Under the pieces are notes generated by a model. That model worked only from the letters and a program-made list of their open reading frames with translations. It was not told the DNA's origin and did not search any database. 64,000 nucleotides of DNA from Domibacillus indicus (GTDB lineage Bacteria; Bacillota; Bacilli; Bacillales; Domibacillaceae): contig NZ_JAMBOO010000002.1 in NCBI RefSeq assembly GCF_023715895.1, positions 496,001 through 560,000 on the forward strand, read 5' to 3'. Both the position numbers and the translations under genes were made by a program. Of the stretch, positions 17,104 through 25,304 are shown piece by piece; positions within the stretch are counted from its first letter, which is position 1, and each line of letters starts with the position of its first letter.

Positions 17104-17685
17104 TTATGCTTGAAGGCGGCGATTAAGCCGCTTGTTTAAGAAAAAAGCAATCAGCAGAAAAATTCCGCCGCCCAGCAGCCAGCCAGCTGCTACATCCGTT
17201 GCATAGTGGGCATGACCCGCTACCCGGCTGGCGCCTGCTAAAAAGGCAAGCAGCAGTGCAGCCGCATAAAAAGACGTGGTTTTTTTCACATATAAGCAAA
17301 GAAAGTAGGCCACAAACAAATAAAAAATAAGACCGATCATGGCATGGCCGCTGACAAAGCTGAACCCATCTTCTCCATGCGGAAAGGGCGGCCGCTCGCG
17401 GGCGACCCATTCTTTCAATGCTTTATTTAGTACATTTCCGAGCCCTACACCAATTAAAACGGCCGTCATACCTGCTATGTTTCGCTTCCAGAACAGAAAC
17501 ACAATAAGCAGAATAGCCCCTCCGCTTAAAACAGCTTGAGAGCCGAGCACGCTGAAATAGGCAAAAAAGGAATCTCCATCAAAAGCATCGAGCATGGCAC
17601 GGTCGATGCCCGATGCCCAGCCGGAATCAAATCCCAACAATAAAACCGCAAATAAAATCAAACAAACTAAACTAATCCAGAGCAA
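17104..17685 (-). CDS. PAP2-family membrane phosphatase
   Basis: A 193-residue protein with about five membrane helices and the three PAP2 phosphatase motifs: KEWVARERPP (K-x6-RP), PSGH-type SGHAM near residue 115, and SRVxxxxHYxTD (ASRVAGHAHYATDVAAG) near 158-170. Such enzymes remove phosphate from undecaprenyl pyrophosphate, phosphatidylglycerol phosphate or lysophosphatidate; substrate cannot be assigned. The second motif reads VSGHA rather than PSGH, a common variation. It stands alone, 70 nt downstream of ecsB on the same strand. Confidence 0.85.
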   Translation of the reverse strand: MLWISLVCLILFAVLLLGFDSGWASGIDRAMLDAFDGDSFFAYFSVLGSQAVLSGGAILLIVFLFWKRNIAGMTAVLIGVGLGNVLNKALKEWVARERPPFPHGEDGFSFVSGHAMIGLIFYLFVAYFLCLYVKKTTSFYAAALLLAFLAGASRVAGHAHYATDVAAGWLLGGGIFLLIAFFLNKRLNRRLQA

Positions 17686-17755
17686 TCTCTACACCTCTGT
17701 ATGTTTTTCAACAGTGTAGCATGACCAATGAACCAGTGCCATACAAAATCCTTTT

Positions 17756-18964
17756 TTAAAAGCGATTCATTTTTTTCAACCGACCTGGTGTGTATATCCA
17801 AACAAAGAAAAGCGTGAACGTAACAGACGCAGACAAAACAATAGCGCCTTCCAGCCATCCGCCTGAAAGAGCGGCAATGCCGAATACACCCGATTGAATC
17901 AGCAGTACACGCATCAACAAAAGCTGAAGTGCCCTTTGCTTTCCTTCTTCCCCTTGCGGATAAAGCTTCGGCCAGATCAGATAGCCGTGTTTGGCCCAAA
18001 TAGGCAGTAATTGAAATCCGGTTAAGTACAAAAAGAGCAGCGCAGAAATGAGCTGAATCGGCAGCAGGCCACTTAAGGTGATAATCAATGCAGCGATCAC
18101 AGTCAGCCGGACAAACAATCCAATATATTCATTCATCCGCACAAAGGTCCGGAAAAGCAGATACGTGTACGTGCCCTTTTCTGGTCCCGGCAGCAGGCCA
18201 TCCAGCCAGGCACGGCGCTTTACCGTTCCACGCAAATGCGGCACATCTGTAAACATATTCGCCAGCCGGTAAAAAGCCGCCATTCTTTTTCCTTCAAGCT
18301 CAGCCAGCAGTTCCCATTTTAAAGGACGGTTTCCGAGCCGTCTTATATAAAACAGCCATAGCAGTCCAAGCAGCACAGCGGCACCGGCCCATACATACTT
18401 CGTTAAAAAAACAGCCGATAGAAAAGAGACGTTCAGCAGAAAACGAACTGCTATATCCATTGTTCGTGTTTGGCCTGTCAGCGTGTTTAACGCACGAAAA
18501 CGACAAAATAAATTCCAGATCTTCGCGGCCAAAACAGCGCCTAAAAATACAAAAAAGTTTTCATATCCTGTTCCCGCGGCTTTTGCATACATCGGCATAG
18601 CAAATGCTAACAGCGCAATGAGTACATAGCTTTGTGCTGCAAAGCTCGTCCACACCGCTTTTTGAAAATAAGCTTTCAACTCACTTTCAAGCGGAAGCAG
18701 ATACACTGTATCAGGCGGCTTTATATAGGTGTAAACGGGGCTCCAGGCAAGCACGGCACCGAGCACAGCCGCCATAATAAAAGGGGCCGGAAATGATTCA
18801 TCAATGGTGCGTATCCAGCCGCTGTAATAATACAAAAGCGCCCCTAGCGCAAAAACGAGCACAAAAGCCAGATGATCATTAAACATATAACGTGTATACT
18901 TGCGGATTTCCGTATAATAAGCGGAAGCACGTTCTTTAAACAAATCGTTCGCTGAAAACTTCAT
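17756..18964 (-). CDS. ecsB: ABC transporter permease EcsB
   Basis: A 402-residue membrane protein with roughly eight hydrophobic segments. The N-terminus (RASAYYTEIRKYTRYMFNDH) and the middle are typical of EcsB. With EcsA it forms a transporter required in B. subtilis for secretion, processing and RasP protease activity. Its ATG overlaps the ecsA stop by 4 nt. The ecsC gene that follows in B. subtilis is absent here and found at 45.4 kb. Confidence 0.88.
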   Translation of the reverse strand: MKFSANDLFKERASAYYTEIRKYTRYMFNDHLAFVLVFALGALLYYYSGWIRTIDESFPAPFIMAAVLGAVLAWSPVYTYIKPPDTVYLLPLESELKAYFQKAVWTSFAAQSYVLIALLAFAMPMYAKAAGTGYENFFVFLGAVLAAKIWNLFCRFRALNTLTGQTRTMDIAVRFLLNVSFLSAVFLTKYVWAGAAVLLGLLWLFYIRRLGNRPLKWELLAELEGKRMAAFYRLANMFTDVPHLRGTVKRRAWLDGLLPGPEKGTYTYLLFRTFVRMNEYIGLFVRLTVIAALIITLSGLLPIQLISALLFLYLTGFQLLPIWAKHGYLIWPKLYPQGEEGKQRALQLLLMRVLLIQSGVFGIAALSGGWLEGAIVLSASVTFTLFFVWIYTPGRLKKMNRF

Positions 18965-19698
18965 AGTGCTGCTTCCTTCGTCAATTCTACATAAATATCA
19001 TCCAGTGCAGCGCCCGGCATACTGAAATTACGACGCAGCTCTTCCATTGTGCCTTTCGCACGCACGTGCCCTTCATGTAAAATCACAAATCTGTCACAAT
19101 ACCTTTCCGCCGTCGCCAGGATGTGAGTGGACATTAAAATGCCCGCACCGCTTTTTTTCATGTTATCCATTAAATCGAGAAGCGAACGGATACCGAGCGG
19201 GTCAAGTCCTACAAACGGCTCGTCGATAATATAAAGCGCCGGCTCCGTTAAAAACGCGCCCATAATCATCACTTTCTGTTTCATTCCTTTTGAAAAGTGA
19301 GCCGGAAACCATTTCATCTTTGCATCCAGACGAAATTCTTTTAAAAGCGGGCCAATGCGTTTTTCATACTCTGCTTCTGATAAGCCATAAGCAGCGGCTG
19401 TTAACCGCATATGTTCCTCAAGTGTCAGCTCATCATAAAGCACCGGTGTTTCCGGTATAAATGAAAACTGGCGCCGGTACACGGATGGATTTTCTTCAAG
19501 AGTGCGCCCATTGATCGAAACGCTTCCTTTCGTCGGCTCCATTAAGCCAATAATATGCTTGATAGCTGTACTTTTACCGGCTCCGTTTAATCCGATCAGC
19601 CCGACAAGCTCGCCCTTGCCGACTTGAAATGAAACGTCGTGCAGTACTGGTTTCCGGGTATACCCTCCGGTAATATTTTCCACAGATAATAATGACAT
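18961..19698 (-). CDS. ecsA: ABC transporter ATP-binding protein EcsA
   Basis: A 245-residue ATPase with Walker A GLNGAGKST near residue 37, signature-like region HFSKGMKQKVMIM near 140, Walker B ALYIIDEPFVGLD near 160 and switch His in STHILATAE near 193. Partner of EcsB. Divergent from the HIT gene, exactly the B. subtilis ecsA/hit arrangement, with a 129-bp shared promoter region. Confidence 0.92.
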   Translation of the reverse strand: MSLLSVENITGGYTRKPVLHDVSFQVGKGELVGLIGLNGAGKSTAIKHIIGLMEPTKGSVSINGRTLEENPSVYRRQFSFIPETPVLYDELTLEEHMRLTAAAYGLSEAEYEKRIGPLLKEFRLDAKMKWFPAHFSKGMKQKVMIMGAFLTEPALYIIDEPFVGLDPLGIRSLLDLMDNMKKSGAGILMSTHILATAERYCDRFVILHEGHVRAKGTMEELRRNFSMPGAALDDIYVELTKEAAL

Positions 19699-19827
19699 TC
19701 GAAAACGTCCTTTCTCCTCAAATCGTTACCCGTATCATATCAAAATTATCCCTTTTGCACATAGTTCCCTGCACCTGGAATGTATGCTACACTTTTCTTA
19801 GCCAATACATAAAAGGAGTGCTGAATC

Positions 19828-20238
19828 ATGGACAACTGCATATTTTGTAAAATTATAAAAGGAGACATTCCGTCAGCAAAAGTATACGAAGACGAAAATG
19901 TCTATGCTTTTCTCGATATCAGCCAGGTAACAAAAGGCCATTCACTGGTGATCCCAAAAGCGCACCATGAAAATCTTTTCGAGCTTCATCCAGAAACAGC
20001 CGGCCCTTTCTTCGAATCGGTACAGAAAGTAGCGAAGGCCATTCAAGCTGCTTTCTCTCCTAAAGGGTTGAATTTATTAAACAACAACGGTGAAACAGCC
20101 GGACAGACGGTTTTCCATTACCATATGCACTTAATTCCACGTTACGGAACAGACGATGGCTTCCATCCTTCATTTAAAGAAAGTAATGGCCAGTACGATT
20201 TAGCGCAAATTGCTTCTTTGATCCATTCTCGCCTTTAA
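19828..20238 (+). CDS. hit: HIT-family nucleotide-binding protein
   Basis: A 136-residue histidine-triad protein with HYHMHLIP (His97, 99, 101) and the zinc-binding CxxC at residues 4-7. HIT proteins hydrolyse purine nucleoside phosphoramidates and similar nucleotidyl conjugates. AAAGGAG precedes the ATG. Full length and divergent from ecsA. Confidence 0.93.
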   Translation: MDNCIFCKIIKGDIPSAKVYEDENVYAFLDISQVTKGHSLVIPKAHHENLFELHPETAGPFFESVQKVAKAIQAAFSPKGLNLLNNNGETAGQTVFHYHMHLIPRYGTDDGFHPSFKESNGQYDLAQIASLIHSRL

Positions 20239-20257
20239 GAAGAAGCTGCTGACCTAT

Positions 20258-20283
20258 GTTTGTCCGATTCTTTTTTCGGGAAC
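20258..20283 (+). promoter_or_regulatory. Candidate sigma-B promoter before the YtxH-like gene
   Basis: GTTTGT, 14 bp, GGGAAC resembles the sigma-B pattern GTTTAA-N12-14-GGGTAT. YtxH-type proteins are often stress-induced, which gives some context support; three positions differ from consensus. Confidence 0.4.
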
Positions 20284-20339
20284 GATAATTCATATATGTA
20301 TGAATAGATACGAATAACATGACTAAAGAGGTGGAAAAC

Positions 20340-20711
20340 ATGAATAAGAAAGCCCTATTTGCAGGATTTGCAGCTGGACTTGCCGGCGGTGCGGCGGCAA
20401 CGCTGTTGAATGCACCGGCAAGCGGACAGGAAACACGTAAAAATTTAAAAAACAAGCAAGTGTCCGCCAAGCTGGCTTCGATGGAAATCAAGGATAATGC
20501 CGGCCAGGTAAAAGAGTCCGTTAAGCGTCTTGTTCAAACAGCGAAACAGGAAGTGCCTGAAAAAGTAAATAGTTTAAAAACAAATGCGGCTCTTTGGAAA
20601 GAAAGTATTGAGCCAAATGTTAAAACACTTCAAAAAGAAATTTCCAATATTCAACATACCGTTGAAGACCTGCAGGAAACTCTGCCGCAGCCGCCGGGCT
20701 CAGGCAAATAA
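20340..20711 (+). CDS. yhaH: YtxH-domain protein (YhaH-like)
   Basis: About 123 residues. One N-terminal membrane helix with the glycine-rich YtxH signature (GFAAGLAGGAAATLLNAPASG at about 8-28), followed by a charged region predicted helical or coiled. The ATG at 20340 has AGAGGTGG five bases upstream. YtxH-domain proteins are small, often stress-related and of unknown mechanism. Position between hit and hpr matches B. subtilis yhaH. Its stop codon lies inside a 46-bp perfect palindrome. Confidence 0.8.
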   Translation: MNKKALFAGFAAGLAGGAAATLLNAPASGQETRKNLKNKQVSAKLASMEIKDNAGQVKESVKRLVQTAKQEVPEKVNSLKTNAALWKESIEPNVKTLQKEISNIQHTVEDLQETLPQPPGSGK

Positions 20712-20751
20712 AATAAACGAAAAGGGAATTCCCTTTTCGTTTATTTTATTT
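20706..20751. terminator. 46-bp perfect palindromic terminator
   Basis: A loop-free perfect inverted repeat centred on GGGAATTCCC with AAATAAAC...GTTTATTT arms, overlapping the yhaH stop codon. T-rich on both strands after the GC-containing core. Confidence 0.8.
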
Positions 20752-20841
20752 TTCAGCTTATTCAAAAATTTTCGTTAATTTCCTCTTTCTATTTTTTTAT
20801 TTTATTGGCATAATATAAAGCAATGAAATAATAGATTTGAG

Positions 20842-21444
20842 GTGGACGACATTCATAAAGCAAACGATTCTGCATCGACCCATCATTATACAATGAAAGA
20901 AGCATTTATGTTCAGCCAGCGGATGGCCCAGCTTTCAAAAGCGCTATGGAAAGCAGTCGAAAAAGACTGGCAGCGCTGGATTAAACCTTATGATTTAAAT
21001 ATTAACGAACACCATATTTTATGGATTGCTCATCATTTACAAGGGGCTTCTATCTCCGATGTGGCTAATTTCGGTGTTATGCATGTATCTACAGCGTTTA
21101 ACTTCTCAAAAAAACTAGAAGAACGCGGTCTTTTGACGTTTTCTAAAAAAGAAGATGACAAACGAAATACATATATCGAAATTACGCCTGCCGGCCAAGA
21201 ATTAATTTTTGATTTAATGGAGCAGTATGATCCTGAATCCAACCTCGTCTTCTCTGGTACTGCGCCGCTGCGTGAATTATTTGGAAAGTTCCCCGATATG
21301 GTTGAACTAATGGCGATTATTAGAAATATTTACGGGGATGATTTTATGAATATTTTCGAGACCTCTATTCACAATATCGAACGGGACTTCGATGAAGAAA
21401 ACGGAGAGTTAAAGCGGGCTAAACGTTCACAGGCGTCCGAGTAA
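20842..21444 (+). CDS. hpr: Transition-state MarR-family regulator ScoC/Hpr
   Basis: About 200 residues closely matching B. subtilis Sco[40 protein letters not shown] (recognition region) and [20 protein letters not shown]. ScoC represses protease, sporulation and peptide-transport genes during growth. The start is unusual. The only GTG in frame (20842) is embedded in the Shine-Dalgarno GAGGTGG; an ATT at 20851 stands at ideal spacing, and the next ATG (20893) would begin at the conserved core. The family usually has about ten residues before that core, which favours GTG or ATT. Order hit-yhaH-hpr-prsA matches B. subtilis. Confidence 0.9.
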   Translation: MDDIHKANDSASTHHYTMKEAFMFSQRMAQLSKALWKAVEKDWQRWIKPYDLNINEHHILWIAHHLQGASISDVANFGVMHVSTAFNFSKKLEERGLLTFSKKEDDKRNTYIEITPAGQELIFDLMEQYDPESNLVFSGTAPLRELFGKFPDMVELMAIIRNIYGDDFMNIFETSIHNIERDFDEENGELKRAKRSQASE

Positions 21445-21857
21445 GCAGACTGCTGGCCGGATGCTTTTTAATGCGGGAAAAGCGGTTCGTTCTTTTTCTC
21501 CGGATCCGTTCAAACAAACAGTTCCCCGCTTTTTATCCTGATTGGTCCAGCCTGCCGCAGACGTCCTGGCCGGCCAATCTTAACACCCTGTTCTCTTTCA
21601 AAGCTGTTTCGCTTAAAGGAATCGTTTTTGATATGACCGTGTAAAAACCGCTGCCCGTCTATGCCAGCAAGGTTCTGCTTGAATTTCTTTCTGAGGAGCT
21701 TCGTCTTCTTCCCTCGATCATGCAATGATTAGGCATTAATGGAAGTACTGGTATCGAAATAAATGGATTCATAGAAGCATTATAAGCGGGTTCTATTTTC
21801 AATTTTTTCGACCTTTTGATATAGTTAAAGGTACAGAGCTTACAGAGGGGGCATCAT
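21445..21857. other. Intergenic region without a supported gene
   Basis: About 410 bp between hpr and a small membrane protein gene. An open frame on the minus strand (21725-21510) lacks a ribosome binding site and resembles nothing I recognise. AAAAGCGG at 21479 and CCGCTTTT at about 21522 could form a long-range hairpin. B. subtilis has yhaI (DUF1878) here; no intact homologue is visible. Confidence 0.5.
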
Positions 21858-22046
21858 ATGGCGGCATTAATTATTACATTTATTCTTTTCTCCGTCTTTA
21901 TTTTGTATCATATAAATCGAATGACAAACTTACTGTGTATTCAAAAGGAAATTCCGGAAGAGCGGCATGAAAAAATATTCCGGACCGTAAATATTTTAAT
22001 GGTTATTTTACTTTGCTCTTCTTACATTGAAATATTATATGTATAG
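21858..22046 (+). CDS. Small hypothetical membrane protein
   Basis: Sixty-two residues with two hydrophobic segments (about 3-18 and 44-60) separated by a charged loop (IQKEIPEERHEKIFRTVN), so a two-helix hairpin membrane protein. GAGGGGG lies 6 nt before the ATG, strongly supporting translation. I do not recognise a family. It precedes prsA in the same direction with about 108 bp between. Confidence 0.65.
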   Translation: MAALIITFILFSVFILYHINRMTNLLCIQKEIPEERHEKIFRTVNILMVILLCSSYIEILYV

Positions 22047-22153
22047 GCCTGTTCTTTTTCAGAAGACGGGTCTTTTCTTTTCCCAAGCCGGCAACTGTGT
22101 TATAGTTGTCTGTGGAATAGAGATTAAATGAACATTAGGGAGTTGTTTTTTGC

Positions 22154-23113
22154 ATGAAGAAATGGGCATTGCCATTATCGCTTGCAGCAGGCGTGCTGGC
22201 GCTTTCCGGCTGTGGAAACAGTGAAGGAAACGTTATCGCTACATCAAAAGCTGGCGACGTAACGGACATGGAGCTTTACGCAGAAATGAAAGAAAAATAC
22301 GGCCCGCAAATGGAACAGGCCCTGCAGGAACTAATGCAGAAAAAAGTTCTTTCCGACAAATATGAAGTAACGGATGAAGAGCTTGATAAAGAAGTGAAAA
22401 CGGCAAAAGAACAGCTGGGCGACCAGTATGAAATGTTCTTGGCTCAATACGGACTTGATGAAGATGGCTTTAAAGAATTCCTAAAGCTCGAGCTTCTTCG
22501 TGAAAAAGCAGCGCTTGCCGATATAAAAGTAACGGATAAAGAAGTCAAAGAATATTACGATTCATGGCAGCCGGAAATTCAAGTCAGCCACATTCTTGTA
22601 GAAGATGAAGCCAAAGCAAAAGAAGTAAAGCAGAAATTGGCTGATGGCGGCGACTTTGCGGAACTTGCGAAAGAATATTCAACGGATACCGGATCTGCCG
22701 AAAATGGCGGCAGCCTTGGCTGGATCGACAATGCCGGCCGCGCGCAATTTGTACCTGAATTTACAAAAGCACTGAGCACTTTGAAAGTAAACCAAGTAAG
22801 TGAGCCGGTTAAATCAGATTACGGCTACCATATCATTAAAATTACGGATCAAAAAGAAAAAGCTTCATTTGAAAAAATGAAGAGCCAAATGACAGAAGAA
22901 CTGAAAAAATCTAAAGTAGACTCTGCAGCGCTTCAAGAAAAGCTGGATAAAGTGATGAAAGACGCTGATGTAGAAGTGAAAGACGAAGACTTTAAAGGCG
23001 CTTTTGACACGGAAGACGCTACAACGACAGAGGAAACTCTTCCAACTGAAGAAGGAACCACAACAGAAGATACAACAAACAGCGATGCTGCTCAGACAGA
23101 AGAAGCAAAATAA
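22154..23113 (+). CDS. prsA: Foldase lipoprotein PrsA (peptidyl-prolyl isomerase)
   Basis: A 319-residue lipoprotein: signal peptide with lipobox LSGC (Cys20), N-terminal SurA-like region, a parvulin domain at about 135-225 (VSHILVEDEAKAKEV, GDFAELAKEYSTD, GGSLGWID, YGYHIIKI), then a Thr/Glu-rich C-terminal tail from about 285 containing TTTEETLPTEEG. PrsA folds secreted proteins at the outer face of the membrane and is essential in B. subtilis. The long acidic tail is longer than in B. subtilis and probably unstructured. Transcribed toward yhaM with a shared terminator. Confidence 0.94.
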   Translation: MKKWALPLSLAAGVLALSGCGNSEGNVIATSKAGDVTDMELYAEMKEKYGPQMEQALQELMQKKVLSDKYEVTDEELDKEVKTAKEQLGDQYEMFLAQYGLDEDGFKEFLKLELLREKAALADIKVTDKEVKEYYDSWQPEIQVSHILVEDEAKAKEVKQKLADGGDFAELAKEYSTDTGSAENGGSLGWIDNAGRAQFVPEFTKALSTLKVNQVSEPVKSDYGYHIIKITDQKEKASFEKMKSQMTEELKKSKVDSAALQEKLDKVMKDADVEVKDEDFKGAFDTEDATTTEETLPTEEGTTTEDTTNSDAAQTEEAK

Positions 23114-23114
23114 C

Positions 23115-23142
23115 AAAAAAGCACCCGTACGGGTGCTTTTTT
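23115..23142. terminator. Bidirectional terminator between prsA and yhaM
   Basis: Perfect 28-bp palindrome AAAAAAGCACCCG/CGGGTGCTTTTTT, serving both convergent genes. Confidence 0.9.
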
Positions 23143-23143
23143 C

Positions 23144-24088
23144 TTAATTCGAAAAGCGCGGCTTGTAAAAAGTTCGGTTATCCAGCGGAAAAATCCGTTC
23201 AGTAAACTCGCCCGGTTTCGTCCGTTCAAGCGCACGGTCGAGCATATTCATTTTAGCGTCAAGATTGTCAATGTAGTGAAGTATTTCCGCTTCTTTGATC
23301 ATCGGAGGCTTCGGACTCCCCCATTCTGCTTTTCCATGATGAGACAGCACAATATGCTGAAGCACCATCACTTCTTCTCCTTCAATACCAAGCTCTTTTG
23401 CCATTTGGCCGATTTCATTGACCATAATGGAAATATGGCCGATTAAGTTCCCTTCTGCTGTGTACGTTGTTGCTACCGGTCCTGAAAGTTCAATGACCTT
23501 GCCAAGGTCATGTAAAATCACACCCGCATACAGCAAGTCGCGGTCAAGCGATGGATAAAGATCGGCAATGGATTTTGCCAGCTGCAGCATTGATACAACA
23601 TGGTATGCAAGCCCAGAAACAAATTCGTGATGGTTTTTTGTTGCAGCCGGATACTCTAAAAACGGCTGATGGTATTTTTTCAACAGCGCGCGTGTAATAC
23701 GCTGAATATGAGGATTTTTCATTTCAAAAATAAACTGGGTAATCGTTTCCGTCATCTCTTCCTGGCTGAGCGGTGCTGTTTCAACGAAGTCACCCGCATC
23801 CATTCCGTCCTGTGGAGAAGCTGGACGAATCTGCCGAAGCTTCAGCTGCATACGGCCCCGGTAATTTTGAATATCTCCCGCCACTTTTACGATCGTCTGC
23901 GGCGTATACATTTTGATCGTTTCTTCTTTTGCATCCCATAGCTTTGCTTCAATTTCTCCGCTTGTATCTTGAAGCATAAGCGTTAAATACGGATTTCCAT
24001 TAACCGCTGTGCTTTTTACCGCTGAGCGGATCATCAGAAAGCAGTCAACACTTTCTCCTGCTTCATACTGTGTAATGCCTTTTCCCAT
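23144..24088 (-). CDS. yhaM: 3'-5' exoribonuclease YhaM
   Basis: A 314-residue protein: N-terminal OB-fold (about 15-95, [17 protein letters not shown]) and C-terminal HD phosphohydrolase domain with [20 protein letters not shown] and [15 protein letters not shown]. YhaM trims RNA and single-stranded DNA 3' ends. The ATG at 24088 is chosen because AAGGAGG lies just upstream and MGKGITQ matches the family N-terminus; the frame extends 40 codons further without support. The full length equals that of B. subtilis YhaM. Confidence 0.93.
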   Translation of the reverse strand: MGKGITQYEAGESVDCFLMIRSAVKSTAVNGNPYLTLMLQDTSGEIEAKLWDAKEETIKMYTPQTIVKVAGDIQNYRGRMQLKLRQIRPASPQDGMDAGDFVETAPLSQEEMTETITQFIFEMKNPHIQRITRALLKKYHQPFLEYPAATKNHHEFVSGLAYHVVSMLQLAKSIADLYPSLDRDLLYAGVILHDLGKVIELSGPVATTYTAEGNLIGHISIMVNEIGQMAKELGIEGEEVMVLQHIVLSHHGKAEWGSPKPPMIKEAEILHYIDNLDAKMNMLDRALERTKPGEFTERIFPLDNRTFYKPRFSN

Positions 24089-24229
24089 TGCACCGTCCTC
24101 CTTATTCCCTGCATCGTTTCTTTCTATTATACCACAGATCATATGTTCTTTCTTGTTCCTGCCTCTTTTTTGTTTCATCCTTATTTTATACAATGATTGA
24201 AACAACATAAAGGGGGATTAAAGCTGAAC

Positions 24230-24433
24230 ATGTATAAGCTGACCGTCTTCGAAAAAAACGGAAAAAAGCTGCTCGATCAGTCCTTTGAAACGGATTCAGA
24301 CGAAGCGGCAAAAACACACAGCTTTGAGCTGATTCAAAAGCTCGCCGGTGAGGATAAAACATATCGTTGTACGTCTTCGGACGGGAGATTGCTGCTTTTT
24401 CATACTGAGCAAGCAGAAAGCGCATTCAATTAA
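24230..24433 (+). CDS. Small hypothetical protein (YhzD-like)
   Basis: About 67 residues beginning MYKLTVFEKNGKKLLDQSFE and containing YRCTSSDGRLLLFH. It resembles the YhzD family of small Bacillaceae proteins (weak recollection, not proven). A GGGGGA site lies 12 nt upstream of the ATG; a CTG at 24224 would have better spacing. The 3' end overlaps the convergent enoyl-CoA hydratase gene by 8 nt within a shared palindrome. Confidence 0.65.
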   Translation: MYKLTVFEKNGKKLLDQSFETDSDEAAKTHSFELIQKLAGEDKTYRCTSSDGRLLLFHTEQAESAFN

Positions 24434-24442
24434 TGAATGCGC
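24420..24442. terminator. Shared palindrome at the ends of two convergent genes
   Basis: GCGCATTCA, 5-nt loop, TGAATGCGC. The loop contains the stop codon TAA of both genes (overlapping on opposite strands), and the arms encode the last residues of each. Confidence 0.7.
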
Positions 24443-25223
24443 CCTTTGTCCGCCGGTTAAATACCGGCTTTCTTTTTTCTAAAAATGCCGCTATCCCTTC
24501 TTGATGGTCGGTGCTTCTCCGCATTTTCAACTGCCCCTGCTTTTCAAGCTCTAACGTTTTTAACAGCTGCGGCCTGTTCATATCTGCCATAATTTTCTTT
24601 GTTTTGATCATGGCTTGAATAGGCTTTTGCTGTAATTCTTTAATTAAATATTCCACTTCTTTCCTAACAGTGCCAGGCGTGACAGAACGATCTGCCAGTC
24701 CGATCTCCGCTGCTTCCGCTCCGCTGATTACTTTGCCATCCCAAATGATTTTCTTGGCTTTTGCAGCACCAAGCCGGTTCTCAAGCATAAAATGCCCGCC
24801 TCCGTCTGGTATAAGACCCATTTCAATAAAATTCACAGCAAGCCTGGAATCCGTTTCGCATAAAACAAAATCCGCTGCCAAAGCAATGCTTAATGCAAGC
24901 CCAGCAGCTGCTCCATGAATCGCTGCGATCGTCAGCTTCGGCATGGTGTAAAAATAAAGGGCGATGTCTGAGATAAGTTCCATAACGGGCTCAAATGGCA
25001 TTTCATTCGCTGCCGACAGCATTTCTTTTATGTCTCCGCCTGCTGAAAACACGGAGCCTGTCCCTGATAAAACGACTATATCCACATCATCATTCCGGCT
25101 GATTTCTTTTAAACAGCAACACAGCTCTTTCAGCATTTCCACGTTGAGGGCATTCAGCGCATTCGGACGATTCAAATCAATATAAGCTGTTTCGTGCTCA
25201 ATGGAACAAAGTACGTATCTCAT
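24426..25223 (-). CDS. Enoyl-CoA hydratase/isomerase family protein
   Basis: A 265-residue crotonase-fold protein with oxyanion-hole segments SAGGDIKEM near residue 62 and AAIHGAAAGLALSIALAADF near 103, and the catalytic-region sequence FIEMGLIPDGGGHFML near 130. The second-position glutamates of true hydratases are only partly conserved (Glu132 present, Asp140 region), so the exact reaction is uncertain. It resembles B. subtilis YhaR. Strong GGGGAGG ribosome binding site. Stands alone between the small convergent gene and yheB. Confidence 0.8.
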   Translation of the reverse strand: MRYVLCSIEHETAYIDLNRPNALNALNVEMLKELCCCLKEISRNDDVDIVVLSGTGSVFSAGGDIKEMLSAANEMPFEPVMELISDIALYFYTMPKLTIAAIHGAAAGLALSIALAADFVLCETDSRLAVNFIEMGLIPDGGGHFMLENRLGAAKAKKIIWDGKVISGAEAAEIGLADRSVTPGTVRKEVEYLIKELQQKPIQAMIKTKKIMADMNRPQLLKTLELEKQGQLKMRRSTDHQEGIAAFLEKRKPVFNRRTKGAFIN

Positions 25224-25304
25224 TTTGCCGCCTCCCCTTTTTCACTTTTATCATACCGAAAAGGCGCCAAAATTTGAAGTATTTTGAATAAACAGACGTT
25301 CCCT

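Noticed and set aside
21510-21725. 71-codon open frame on the minus strand between hpr and the small membrane protein gene
   Set aside because: No ribosome binding site, low-complexity basic composition and no recognisable family; treated as non-coding.
24089-24208. 40-residue N-terminal extension of YhaM
   Set aside because: The ATG at 24088 has an AAGGAGG site and matches the family start; the extension overlaps the promoter region.
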